Under the pieces are notes generated by a model. The model made no database searches and was not told the origin of the DNA. It saw only the letters and a list, made by a program, of their open reading frames with translations. This document shows positions 45,998-54,299 of a stretch of DNA of 64,000 nt, in pieces (position 1 is the first letter of the stretch; each line of letters opens with the position of its first letter). The DNA comes from Billgrantia antri (lineage in GTDB: Bacteria > Pseudomonadota > Gammaproteobacteria > Pseudomonadales > Halomonadaceae). Where the stretch lies: the NCBI RefSeq assembly GCF_019430905.1, contig NZ_JAHYCA010000002.1, positions 718,430-782,429 of the forward strand. The letters are read 5' to 3'. The position numbers and the translations under genes are program-made.

Positions 45998-46672
45998 ATG
46001 GATCCGGTCGTAGCGGTACTGATTGTGGCGGGAGTGGCGTTGCTGCTCGCGCTGGTGTGCATGGTGGCTTTCATGAAGAGCCGTCAAGCGCGTAACGAAC
46101 TCGAAGAAGCGCCGGTGGCGACGCACGTGGTGCAAGAGCCCCCCGTCGTCCGTACGGAGGAAACGCCGCGGCCGGAAGCGGGAGGGCAAGCGGAGCCGGA
46201 TGCGCCGGAGCCGATGCATCGCTTCAAGGTCGCCTCAGGCGATGAGATCAAGCAGTGCCTGTTCGTGATTCTGGACTGGCCGGGGTTGGACACCAACCGC
46301 CGCCTTGCTCGCCTGCTCAGGGAGTACAACGCCGGCTACGACGCCAAGCTGGGCGTCTACTCGATTCGCGACCCGCTTGCCGGCTACAAGCTCACCATTG
46401 CCAATTCGTCGCCGCCCGGCACCCTGCCGCCCATCCATGAAGGTGACGATCAACCCACCGTGCCTGGTGTCTCCATCCTGATCCACTTCATCAACAAGCG
46501 TAGCGTGGCGCGCAACCCGGAGACGTTGATCCATATCACCCAGGCCGTTGCCGCCATCGGTGGGCATATTCTCGACGCCGAGCGCAATGCCGTCAGCAAT
46601 GAGGAGTTCGAGCAGTTGCGGCAGCATGCGGGGATGTCACCGGCCGGCTCCAGCGCACGGCACACCTCGTAA
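45998..46672 (+). CDS. ZipA-like FtsZ-binding-domain protein
   Basis: 224-aa bitopic protein. A single N-terminal membrane helix (VVAVLIVAGVALLLALVCMV) is followed by a short Pro/Glu-rich linker (40-75) and a C-terminal domain (about 85-215). That domain matches the ZipA C-terminal fold in order: a first strand KQCLFVILDW, then LARLLREYNAGYDAKLGVYS, then ANSSPPGTLPPIHEG before a strand VPGVSILIHF, and a final helix with LDAERNAVSNEEFEQLRQH. Canonical ZipA lies next to ligA; here it does not, and the linker is much shorter. It is a divergent paralogue or an accessory cell-division factor. Confidence 0.62.
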   Translation: MDPVVAVLIVAGVALLLALVCMVAFMKSRQARNELEEAPVATHVVQEPPVVRTEETPRPEAGGQAEPDAPEPMHRFKVASGDEIKQCLFVILDWPGLDTNRRLARLLREYNAGYDAKLGVYSIRDPLAGYKLTIANSSPPGTLPPIHEGDDQPTVPGVSILIHFINKRSVARNPETLIHITQAVAAIGGHILDAERNAVSNEEFEQLRQHAGMSPAGSSARHTS

Positions 46673-46789
46673 GGTGGGCAAACGGCAAAGGAGCCGCCTC
46701 GATGCCGCATCTCGCTCGGCCTTGTTCTAGACTGATGAGTGATTCGTGCCAGGCCGTTTACTAGCCGTGATGCTGCCAGGGAGGCCATG

Positions 46790-47344
46790 ATGTTCGATTT
46801 GGAAACGCCGCGTCTACGGCTTCGCCCGCTGGCGACCGGCGATGTACCGGAATTGGCCGCGATGCTGGCTGATCCTGAGGTGATGCGCTATTCATTGCGC
46901 GGCGTTTGCGATGAGATGGCAACCCGCGTCTTTCTCGACTGGTGTTTCGACTGTTATATCAACCATCGTACGGGGCCGCTGGCACTCGTCGACAAGGACG
47001 AGCGGAACTTCGTCGGCTTCTGCGGCGTATCCCCTGAGCGCGTGAAGGGCACCGCGGAGTTGAGCCTTGGCTATCGGCTTGCCAGGCGCTACTGGGGCCA
47101 GGGGCTGGCGACTGAAGCCGCGACCGCCGTGCTCGGTCATGCCTTCGAAGACCGACGTTTCGACTCGGTCGTCGCCATCGTCGAACCCGAGCACAAGGCC
47201 TCGTTGCGAGTGGCGGAGAAGGTCGGCTTCGAACGCTTCGAAGCGTCCGAGTTCCATCAGCGCCCTGTGTGCCTGTCGCGGATGCGGCGATCGCAATGGC
47301 AGCAGCGTTCGAACGTCGTTGCCAGCGAAGCGGGCGTCGACTGA
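46790..47344 (+). CDS. GNAT N-acetyltransferase (RimJ/RimL type)
   Basis: 184-aa acetyltransferase. It starts LETPRLRLRPLATGDVPELA, typical of RimJ/L-like GNATs. The acetyl-CoA site is LARRYWGQGLATEAATAVL (about residues 97-115) and motif B is EHKASLRVAEKVGFERFE. Two tandem ATGs (46787 and 46790) follow GGGAGG; the second has better spacing. The acceptor is unknown. Confidence 0.87.
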   Translation: MFDLETPRLRLRPLATGDVPELAAMLADPEVMRYSLRGVCDEMATRVFLDWCFDCYINHRTGPLALVDKDERNFVGFCGVSPERVKGTAELSLGYRLARRYWGQGLATEAATAVLGHAFEDRRFDSVVAIVEPEHKASLRVAEKVGFERFEASEFHQRPVCLSRMRRSQWQQRSNVVASEAGVD

Positions 47345-47386
47345 CTCACGGCCCTCACCGGCTCAAAGCACCCACAGGCAAATGGC

Positions 47387-48007
47387 ATGGACTTGACGAC
47401 CTTATGGCTTTTCATTCCGGCATGCTTCGCGCTGAACCTGGCTCCGGGTCCTAACAACCTGCTTTCCATGAGCAACGCCAAGCGCTACGGCGTGAATACG
47501 GCTTGCCTGGCGGGGATAGGCCGCTTGTCGGCATTTCTGGTGATGATTGCGCTGGCGGCATCCGGACTTGCCACGCTGCTGTATGCCTCGGAAAAGCTGT
47601 TTCTTGCCATCAAGCTGCTGGGGGCCGCTTACCTGTTCTGGCTGGCCTACCAGCTATGGTTCGCCGCACCTGGTGACGAACGGGAGTTCGAGGAGCGACA
47701 GCGCGGCTTGCTGGGGCTGGCGCGTCAGGAGTTTCTGCTGGCGGCCGGCAACCCCAAGGCGATCCTCATCTTCACCGCTTTCTTGCCGCAGTTCGTCGAT
47801 CCGGCCGGCCACGTGGTGCTGCAGTTCACTGTTCTGGGTGCTCTGTTCCTGCTGCTCGAATGGGTCGCGATTGTCGGCTATGCCTATGTCGGTGCCTTTC
47901 TGCGTCACTGGTTCTCACGCCCCGCCATGAGGCGGCTGTTCAACCGTGGCTGCGCCAGCTTGCTCGCCAGCGCCGGGGTTGGCTTGCTGGTTGCACGAAG
48001 GCAGTGA
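47387..48007 (+). CDS. LysE/RhtB family exporter
   Basis: 206-aa amino-acid or small-metabolite exporter with six hydrophobic segments. The family signature is FALNLAPGPNNLLSMSNAKR near the N-terminus, followed by LLGAAYLFWLAYQLWFAAPG and NPKAILIFTAFLPQFVDP. Export substrates are often homoserine, threonine or lysine. It lies 42 bases after the acetyltransferase on the same strand. Confidence 0.9.
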   Translation: MDLTTLWLFIPACFALNLAPGPNNLLSMSNAKRYGVNTACLAGIGRLSAFLVMIALAASGLATLLYASEKLFLAIKLLGAAYLFWLAYQLWFAAPGDEREFEERQRGLLGLARQEFLLAAGNPKAILIFTAFLPQFVDPAGHVVLQFTVLGALFLLLEWVAIVGYAYVGAFLRHWFSRPAMRRLFNRGCASLLASAGVGLLVARRQ

Positions 48008-48030
48008 GATGCGGCGATGAGTCGTTGCCG

Positions 48031-48621
48031 CTAGTTCGCTACCTCGTACCATATCCAGAGTCCAAATAGCGCCAAGCCCAGCACGCCCATCGAGCGAGAG
48101 TGGCGCTGCCAGAGGCGTAGTGCGGCATCGCCCGTGACGGCGACAAGCGCGGCCAGGCCGAAGTAGCGAATGCCGCGACCGAGCATGGCGGCCAGCAGGA
48201 ACAACGGAAAGGGGTAGCTGCTGGCGCCGGCTCCCAGCATGGCGATCTGGAATGGCAGGGGAACCAGGCCGATAGTGAGCACCGCCATGAAGCCCTCCTC
48301 CTGCAGTTGGGAGCGAAATGCCTCGTAGCTCTCCTGACTGCCGAAGAAGCTGACCAGTTGGTCACCCCATTGTTCCATCACGGAAGCGCCCAGCAGATAG
48401 CCGAGCGAGGCGGCCGTCAGGTTACCGGCCAGCGCCACGGCGGCGATCGTCCACCTGCGTTTGGGATGGCATAGCATCCACGGAATCAGGATGACCTCGA
48501 TGGGGATCGGGATCAGCAGGGTCTCGAGCATCGACAGGGCAAACAACAGCGTCAGCGCGTGGCGCGACCGGTCCAGGCGGTCCAGCCAGTCCTTGGCCGA
48601 GGTGGTGTGGAAGCGTGGCAT
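48031..48621 (-). CDS. YqaA-like VTT/DedA-superfamily membrane protein
   Basis: 196-aa membrane protein. Features are MLETLLIPIPIEVILIPWML, WTIAAVALAGNLTAASLGYL, and the re-entrant loop with GLVPLPFQIAMLGAGAS. This is the YqaA branch of the DedA/SNARE-associated (VTT) superfamily, linked to lipid scrambling and membrane homeostasis. It converges on the LysE gene with 23 bases between stops. Confidence 0.87.
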   Translation of the reverse strand: MPRFHTTSAKDWLDRLDRSRHALTLLFALSMLETLLIPIPIEVILIPWMLCHPKRRWTIAAVALAGNLTAASLGYLLGASVMEQWGDQLVSFFGSQESYEAFRSQLQEEGFMAVLTIGLVPLPFQIAMLGAGASSYPFPLFLLAAMLGRGIRYFGLAALVAVTGDAALRLWQRHSRSMGVLGLALFGLWIWYEVAN

Positions 48622-49007
48622 TACCGATGGTGTCCTTACGCATGGGCAAAGCTAGAGCATAGGCGATTGCGCGACATTTGACAGCGCTCTACCACAAGTG
48701 TGTCAAAGGGAATTGTTCAAATTGATTAAGTTATAGTTTTTATATTGTTAATTTTTTATTTTATTTTTCTTGATTTAAATTTAATGAAACAGGGTTTAAC
48801 GGTTTCTCTGAAACTCAAGTAAATTTTTCTCTAATCAATAGTCGATATTGATCAAGATCAAGTCGTGCGCCTCTTGCCAACAATCGTTGCTCAAAGTGAA
48901 ACGGCACAAGCCGATAAGTAGTGGCTGGCTGAGAGCTGCGGCAGGAGCCGTCATGAAAGCCAGGGAACCACCGTGGAGGACCACGGCATTACCCAGAGGA
49001 GCAGGAA
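48622..49007 (+). promoter_or_regulatory. AT-rich promoter and structured leader of the chemoreceptor gene
   Basis: About 386 bases. 48710-48870 is strikingly AT-rich for this genome (runs such as TTTTTTATTTTATTTTT around 48750) and holds the FNR-type box at 48848-48861. Downstream, 48925-48963 folds as CTGGCT/AGCCAG enclosing GCGGC-AGGA-GCCGT, and 48971-48986 folds as CCGTGG-AGGA-CCACGG. The ribosome-binding region AGAGGAGCAGGA adds further AGGA copies. The layout suggests oxygen-responsive transcription plus CsrA/RsmA-type control of translation. Confidence 0.6.
48848..48861. promoter_or_regulatory. Perfect FNR/Anr-type binding site
   Basis: TTGAT-CAAG-ATCAA matches the FNR/Anr consensus TTGAT-N4-ATCAA at every half-site base. 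It lies 147 bases upstream of the chemoreceptor start and inside its AT-rich promoter region. Confidence 0.72.
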
Positions 49008-50708
49008 ATGCAACGACTTGTGAATAATCTAACCGTCAAGGCCAGTCTGACTGGGGTGTTGGGGCTTTTTGCCCTGTTGATTGGCCTGGTCTCTTTCCTG
49101 GGCTACCAGGCCAGTAGTTTGGGCAGTGCTTCTCTTCAAGAACTCAATGTCGTCAACGTACAGCAATTGAACGAGCTCAATCGGGCGCAGGTGAATGTCG
49201 CCGATACCCAACTGAGCTTACTCAATCATCTGGACGCCTTGAACGAGGGTAACCGGGCGCTGGCCGAGCGCTACCTGGAAATGGCAGCACGCTTCCTGGT
49301 AAACGCGGAAGGACGGTTCGCTGCCTTTGTCGCTGCCCCCAAGACCGAGCAGGGGCGACCCTATGCGGATGCCCTCGAGAACGTTTTCACTCGCCTCGTG
49401 GACCAAGGGCTGAAACCCCAGCTGGCCGCGTTGCAACAGGGTGATGAGCCCGGCTACCGCGTGGCCAAGCATGAGGGTGACGCGATCAACCAGGAATTCA
49501 TCGAGGCCAACCGGGAATTCGTCAGTTATGCCAGCGAGCGAGGGGCGACCCTGAGGGAGCACTTCATTGCGACCAAAAGTGTCTATGAGATCATCGGCCT
49601 GTCGGCCTTGCTGCTGGTGGCACTCTGCGTGGCTGCCGTTCGCATCGGCATGGTACGCGTCATTATTCGACCGCTTCAGGAGGCGGTGGAACACTTCGAG
49701 CAAATGGCGAAGGGCGATCTTTCCCGAGCGATTGCCGACCGCGGACGCAGCGAGATCGGCCAGCTGTTTGCCGCCATGCAGCACATGCAGGCGGGGCTGC
49801 AGCAAACCGTCTCGACGGTACGCGACAGTAGCGGCTCGATCCATGTCGGCGCTCGGGAAATCGCCAGCGGTAATGCCGATCTCTCCTCTCGCACGGAAGA
49901 GCAGGCGGCCTCGCTCCAGGAAACCGCCGCCAGCATGGAGCAACTGACGGCCACCGTGCGCCAGAATGCCGAGAATGCCCGCCAGGGCAGTACCCTGGCC
50001 AAGGAGGCATCGGCGACCGCAGGCCGCGGTGGCGAGGTCGTGGAGGAGGTCGTCGGCACCATGCACGGCATTACCGAGAGCTCGCGCAAGGTGGCGGACA
50101 TCATCGGCGTGATCGACTCGATCGCCTTCCAGACCAACATCCTGGCGCTGAACGCCTCGGTGGAAGCGGCGCGTGCCGGCGAGCAGGGGCGAGGCTTCGC
50201 GGTGGTGGCCAGCGAGGTACGCAACCTGGCAAGCCGCAGCGCCGATGCCGCAGGAGAGATCAAGCGGCTGATCGAAGCGTCTGCCGAGCAGGTGAACCGG
50301 GGCGCGTCCCTTGTCGAGAACGCCGGCAGCACGATGCAGGAGATCCTCACCTCGGTGCGGCGCGTCAGCGACATCATGGATGAGATCTCCGCGGCCTCCC
50401 AGGAGCAGAGTTCGGGCATCGAGCAGGTCAACACGGCAGTATCGCAGATGGATGAAGTGACCCAGCAGAATGCCGCCCTGGTCGAGCAGGCCTCGGCGGC
50501 GGCGGCTTCCCTGGAGGCCCAGGCCGCCCAGTTGGAAGAGGCCGTGGCCATCTTCCAGTTGGCCAGGGAGGAGAGCAGACTGGCGGCGCCGGGCGGCACC
50601 GTCGCGGCGCTCTCCTACACAGCGACGACCTCGTCAGAGGTGGCGCTGCCCACCCGGCGACCGGTACGGTCTGTGGCGAAGGCTGAGCCTGAGTGGGCCG
50701 AGTTCTGA
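49008..50708 (+). CDS. Methyl-accepting chemotaxis protein, Tar-type ligand-binding domain
   Basis: 566-aa transmembrane chemoreceptor. TM1 (VLGLFALLIGLVSFLGY) and TM2 (IGLSALLLVALCVAAVRIG, about 190-208) flank a four-helix-bundle periplasmic domain of about 150 residues. HAMP follows (VIIRPLQEAVEHFEQMAKGD). The signalling hairpin IDSIAFQTNILALNASVEAA is canonical, with Gln/Glu methylation sites on both helices (RTEEQAASLQETAASMEQLT). The C-terminus EPEWAEF resembles the CheR/CheB-tethering pentapeptide (xWxxF) of major receptors. The promoter has an FNR box, so expression may respond to oxygen. It ends at a strong terminator. Confidence 0.94.
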   Translation: MQRLVNNLTVKASLTGVLGLFALLIGLVSFLGYQASSLGSASLQELNVVNVQQLNELNRAQVNVADTQLSLLNHLDALNEGNRALAERYLEMAARFLVNAEGRFAAFVAAPKTEQGRPYADALENVFTRLVDQGLKPQLAALQQGDEPGYRVAKHEGDAINQEFIEANREFVSYASERGATLREHFIATKSVYEIIGLSALLLVALCVAAVRIGMVRVIIRPLQEAVEHFEQMAKGDLSRAIADRGRSEIGQLFAAMQHMQAGLQQTVSTVRDSSGSIHVGAREIASGNADLSSRTEEQAASLQETAASMEQLTATVRQNAENARQGSTLAKEASATAGRGGEVVEEVVGTMHGITESSRKVADIIGVIDSIAFQTNILALNASVEAARAGEQGRGFAVVASEVRNLASRSADAAGEIKRLIEASAEQVNRGASLVENAGSTMQEILTSVRRVSDIMDEISAASQEQSSGIEQVNTAVSQMDEVTQQNAALVEQASAAAASLEAQAAQLEEAVAIFQLAREESRLAAPGGTVAALSYTATTSSEVALPTRRPVRSVAKAEPEWAEF

Positions 50709-50725
50709 GCCACTCCCTCCTCAAA

Positions 50726-50751
50726 AGCCGGGGCGCGAATGCGCCCCGGCT
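50726..50751. terminator. Strong hairpin after the chemoreceptor gene
   Basis: AGCCGGGGCGC-GAAT-GCGCCCCGGCT is a perfect 11-bp stem with a GNRA-like loop, flanked by AAA on the left and TTCATT on the right, 18 bases after the stop. It is probably an intrinsic terminator with a weak T tract. Confidence 0.75.
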
Positions 50752-50866
50752 TCATTGCTCCAATGCCCTCCCTGGCGACCCTCACCGTGCCTGGCGCCAG
50801 AGCTTGGTGCGGCTTAAGGTAAGCTGAGCGCGGCCCAACCGCAGGCCGCTATTCGGGAGAAGCGCC

Positions 50867-51277
50867 ATGAAGCCACGCATCAGCATGATCACTCTCGGCG
50901 TCCGCGATCTCGCGGCGTCGATCCGGTTCTACGAGCAGGGGCTGGGACTACCCCGCATGGAGTCGCCGCCCGAAGTGGCCTTCTTCACCCTCAACGGCAC
51001 CTGGCTGGGGCTCTACGGCCGCGAGGCGCTGGCCGAGGACGCCGGGGTCTCAGCCGAGGGCAGCGGCTTTGCCGGTATTGCCCTGGCGCACAATCTGGCC
51101 TCCGAGGCCGAGGTGGACGAGCTCCTGGAACAGGCGGTGGCCGCCGGCGCCACGCTGGTCAAACCGGGGCAGAAGGTCTTCTGGGGCGGCTACTCCGGCT
51201 ATTTCGCCGACCCGGATGGCTATCTCTGGGAAGTCGCCCACAACCCCTTCGCCTGGGTCGGGCCCAAGGATGAATGA
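50867..51277 (+). CDS. VOC-family (glyoxalase-like) protein
   Basis: 136-aa vicinal-oxygen-chelate protein with two beta-alpha-beta-beta-beta units. The N-terminal unit is ISMITLGVRDLAASIRFYEQ and the C-terminal one has FADPDGYLWEVAHNP, the usual metal-ligand segment. The family includes dioxygenases and resistance proteins; no specific activity can be assigned. Confidence 0.87.
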   Translation: MKPRISMITLGVRDLAASIRFYEQGLGLPRMESPPEVAFFTLNGTWLGLYGREALAEDAGVSAEGSGFAGIALAHNLASEAEVDELLEQAVAAGATLVKPGQKVFWGGYSGYFADPDGYLWEVAHNPFAWVGPKDE

Positions 51278-51356
51278 CGCCCGCTACCTGAACGGTAGTT
51301 TCTTTGCGCATGCCTGGCTGTAGACTAGGCGGCTGATTCGCTTACGGTACCCACCC

Positions 51357-52367
51357 ATGACACAACGACGCCCCGCCTCGATTCTCGGCACGGTGGGCAG
51401 CCTGCTGCGCGAGGCCTGGAAGGTCTACTGGACCCTGCTCAAGGTGATGGTGCCGGCGCTGCTGATCGTCAAGGCACTCGAGATGCTGGGCATGACCGAG
51501 CTGCTCGGTCACTGGCTCGCGCCGTTGATGGCGCCGCTGGGGCTACCCGAGCCGTTGAGCCTGGTGTGGGCTGCCACGCTGCTGACGAACATCTACACCG
51601 GCCTGGTGATCTTCTTCGAGGTCACCCGGGACACACCCTTGAGCGTGGCGCAGGTGACGGTGCTGGGTGCGCTGATGGCCGTGGGCCACTCGCTGCCGAT
51701 CGAAGGCGCAGTGGCGCGCATGGTCGGCGTGCCCTGGTGGTTGACCGTGCTGCTGCGCATGGGCGGTGCCTGGCTGCTGGGCTGGCTGCTGCATCTGAGT
51801 TATTCGCTGGGCGGCTGGCTGCAGCACGCCAACCGCGTGGTCTGGGAGCCTTCAGCCCGGGAGGCGACGCTGACGGCCTGGCTGCAGGGCCAGGTGATGA
51901 CGCTGGCGACCATCTTCTTGGTGATCCTGGCGCTAATGGCGTTGCTGAAGCTGCTGCGCTGGCTGAGAGTCGAGCGGCTGATCCACAAGCTACTTTACCC
52001 GCTGCTGCGGTTGCTGGGGATCGGCCCGGCGGGCGCCAACATCACCGTCATCGGCATCACCCTGGGACTCACCTTCGGCGCCGGATTGCTGCTGCGCGAG
52101 GCGCGCTCGGGCCAGCTGACCCCGCGGGACATCGTGCTCACACTCTGCTTCCTTGGCCTGTGTCACAGCCTGATCGAGGATACCCTGCTGATCATGCTGA
52201 TGGGGGCCGATCTCTCCGGCCTGCTGTGGGCACGGCTCGGCTTCGCGCTGGTGGTCATCGCCTTGCTGGCCAGGCTGCCGTGGTTGAAGCGCGCCCAACT
52301 GCCGGCGTGGGTATATGCCGAAAGCAGTGCCGGAAAGAGTGTCGAAAAGAGTGCCGAACCCTCGTAG
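51357..52367 (+). CDS. Nucleoside-recognition (Gate) domain membrane protein
   Basis: 336-aa membrane protein with two Gate repeats: VMVPALLIVKALEMLGMTEL, LGHWLAPLMAPLGLP and LTNIYTGLVIFFEVT in the first half, LLRLLGIGPAGANITVIGIT and LCFLGLCHSLIEDTLLIMLM in the second. Such proteins relate to SpmA/FeoB gates and concentrative nucleoside transporters; the cargo is unknown. It ends in a repetitive Lys/Ser tail (GKSVEKSAEPS). Confidence 0.82.
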   Translation: MTQRRPASILGTVGSLLREAWKVYWTLLKVMVPALLIVKALEMLGMTELLGHWLAPLMAPLGLPEPLSLVWAATLLTNIYTGLVIFFEVTRDTPLSVAQVTVLGALMAVGHSLPIEGAVARMVGVPWWLTVLLRMGGAWLLGWLLHLSYSLGGWLQHANRVVWEPSAREATLTAWLQGQVMTLATIFLVILALMALLKLLRWLRVERLIHKLLYPLLRLLGIGPAGANITVIGITLGLTFGAGLLLREARSGQLTPRDIVLTLCFLGLCHSLIEDTLLIMLMGADLSGLLWARLGFALVVIALLARLPWLKRAQLPAWVYAESSAGKSVEKSAEPS

Positions 52368-52454
52368 TGACTATCGCAGTACCGGACCATGGGCGATACC
52401 AGGTGGGTAAATGCTCACTGGGGCGGTTGGCGTGGCGGTAATGCTAGCCGGGCC

Positions 52455-52480
52455 ATCCACGCGCAAACGATAGCGTGATA
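52455..52480 (+). repeat. Copy 1 of a shared upstream motif (partner at 59402-59426)
   Basis: Contains ACGATAGCGTGATA (52467-52480) preceded by ACGCGCAA. The same 14-mer preceded by ACGCGGCAAC occurs at 59413-59426. This copy is 90 bases upstream of lrgA. CACG-ATAG-CGTG symmetry is present in copy 2 and partly here (AACG). It is possibly a shared promoter or regulator-binding element. Confidence 0.5.
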
Positions 52481-52569
52481 ACCTCTTGAACAGCCCTGCC
52501 GAGGGCTTGGCTGCCTGGTGCCAGCGCCGCCATAAGTGGATACACCTTCCTGGGCCGAATGGAGAAGGC

Positions 52570-52947
52570 ATGAAGCTGTTGCGTGGGTTCCTGTGGCTGC
52601 TGGGTTTCCAACTGCTCGGTCACGCCATCGTCGAACTGCTGACGCTGCCCGTCTCCCACGTCATGGCGGGCCTGCTGCTGCTGTTGGCCTGGCTATTGGC
52701 AAAACGGCGCCTGAACGAGAGCGTGGCTACGGCGAGCCAGGCGCTGATCCCGCTGCTTGCCATGCTGATCATGCCCGGTGTGGTAGGTGTGTTCTTCGTG
52801 ATCGATGAGTTCGCCGGCCAATGGACCGCAATCATGGCCGCCCTCGGGGTGGGCACTTTCCTCAGCGTGCTGACCACGCTGTGGCTGATGCGCCGCTTCA
52901 TGCCTCAGGAAGCCGCGGGTGCGGAAGAGCGGGAGCGCAAGCCATGA
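52570..52947 (+). CDS. lrgA: CidA/LrgA family holin-like protein
   Basis: 125-aa protein with four membrane segments. LLGFQLLGHAIVELLTLPVS, MAGLLLLLAWLLA and IPLLAMLIMPGVVGVFFV fit CidA/LrgA. It pairs with LrgB by an ATGA overlap. The pair is linked to control of lysis or to pyruvate/small-metabolite transport in other bacteria. The start at 52570 has GGAGAAGG upstream. Confidence 0.87.
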   Translation: MKLLRGFLWLLGFQLLGHAIVELLTLPVSHVMAGLLLLLAWLLAKRRLNESVATASQALIPLLAMLIMPGVVGVFFVIDEFAGQWTAIMAALGVGTFLSVLTTLWLMRRFMPQEAAGAEERERKP

Positions 52948-53651
52948 GCGACCTGCACGCCTCTCTGCTGAACACGCCGATACTCGCCATCGCACTGACG
53001 CTGGCCGCCTATCTCGGCGGCATTTATCTGTTCGAACGAATGGGCCGGCCGAGCTGGTGCCCGGCGGTGCTGATCGGCGCTGTGATTACGGCGGCCAGCC
53101 TGTGGCTGCTGCGCTATGAATACGTCGACTACCAGCGCAACGTTGCCTGGCTGACCCTGCTGTTGGGACCCGCCACCGTGGCGCTGGCGGTGCCGCTTTA
53201 CCAGCAGCGCCAGCATATCTTTGCCCTGTGGAAGCCGATCCTCTGCTGCGTGCCGCTCGCTGCCGTTCTGGCGGCGCTCTATGCCGTGCTGATCGCCTGG
53301 CTGCTGGGCGCACCCCCCCTGGTATTGGCCTCGCTGGCGCCGAAGTCGGTCACCGCGCCACTGGCCATGGGCATCATGGAGCAGATCGGCGGCTCGCTGT
53401 CGCTGATGCTCGGCGGTTTGCTGATCACCGGCGTGCTCACCACCATCTTCGTCTCGCTACTGGCCCGCCTGCTCAAGATCACCGACAAGCGTATTCTCGG
53501 CTTCGCCCTTGGTGTGAACGGCCACGCCATCGGCATCGTGCGCGCCTTCGAACTCGGCCCCACCGCCGGCGCTTTCGCCTCCCTCGGCATGAGCCTGACA
53601 GGCGTATTCACCGCACTGCTGCTGCCACTGGTGTGGCGGCTGCTGGTGTAA
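52944..53651 (+). CDS. lrgB: CidB/LrgB family membrane protein
   Basis: 235-aa integral membrane protein. The LrgB signatures are LLGPATVALAVPLYQQR, LAPKSVTAPLAMGIMEQIGG and FALGVNGHAIGIVRAFELG. Length is standard. It is translationally coupled to lrgA. No LytTR or LysR regulator is adjacent. Confidence 0.92.
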   Translation: MSDLHASLLNTPILAIALTLAAYLGGIYLFERMGRPSWCPAVLIGAVITAASLWLLRYEYVDYQRNVAWLTLLLGPATVALAVPLYQQRQHIFALWKPILCCVPLAAVLAALYAVLIAWLLGAPPLVLASLAPKSVTAPLAMGIMEQIGGSLSLMLGGLLITGVLTTIFVSLLARLLKITDKRILGFALGVNGHAIGIVRAFELGPTAGAFASLGMSLTGVFTALLLPLVWRLLV

Positions 53652-53734
53652 GGGCATAAGGAAAGCCTTGCTGACCGGCATGGTGAAGTACACCGCTGGG
53701 CAGCGTTTCACTACACATGGAAGGAGGAGTAAAC

Positions 53735-54283
53735 ATGGCAAATCGAATTCATATCTTCGGCGCGTCAGGCGTCGGGAGTACCAGCTTGGGTTCGCTGGTG
53801 GCGTCACGACTTCAAGTTCCGCACCTGGACGTTGACGACTACTACTGGAAGCGCACCGATCCCCCTTTCACCCAGAAGAACTCTCCGGAACAGCGTGTAG
53901 CTTCGATTATTGCCGATATGCAAGGCCACGATAGCTGGGTGTTGTCCGGTTCTCTCGTCAGTTGGGGCAAGGCGCTCGAAGGCCTGTTCACCCTGGCTGT
54001 ATTCTTGCGCCTCGACCCTGCGATACGAATGGAAAGGCTGCGCGAGCGTGAGCGCCGACGATACGGCAGTCGAGTACTTCCGATGGGTGACATGTATGAA
54101 CAGCACCTGGAGTTTCTCGAATGGGCAGCAAGTTACGATACGGCTTCTCCACCGATTCGCAGCGTGGCGCTACACGAAGAGTGGATCGAACAACTGCCGT
54201 GCTCGACTCTCAGGTTGAACTCAGCCCAGCCACCTGAAGAGCTGGCCGATGCGGTGCTCGAGCAATCGCTAGCTGAGTCGTAA
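53735..54283 (+). CDS. P-loop NTPase related to adenylate kinase (AAA_17/FlaR-like)
   Basis: 182-aa nucleoside-kinase-like protein. The P-loop is IFGASGVGSTSLGSLVA, with Ser-Thr after Gly-Ser instead of Lys-Thr, so the usual P-loop Lys is missing. DVDDYYWKRTDPPFTQKN and RLDPAIRMERLRERERRRYG (LID-like Arg-rich part) follow. Homologues are annotated as adenylate-kinase-like proteins. The ATG at 53735 has GGAGGAG upstream. It lies 16 bases before the acetyltransferase gene. Confidence 0.8.
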   Translation: MANRIHIFGASGVGSTSLGSLVASRLQVPHLDVDDYYWKRTDPPFTQKNSPEQRVASIIADMQGHDSWVLSGSLVSWGKALEGLFTLAVFLRLDPAIRMERLRERERRRYGSRVLPMGDMYEQHLEFLEWAASYDTASPPIRSVALHEEWIEQLPCSTLRLNSAQPPEELADAVLEQSLAES

Positions 54284-54299
54284 TTTCGCCGGAGGAGCG

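Noticed and set aside
48900..49006. Chemoreceptor leader considered as a c-di-GMP (GEMM) or guanidine riboswitch
   Set aside because: The conserved core sequences of those aptamers are not present; the AGGA loops fit a CsrA-type leader better.
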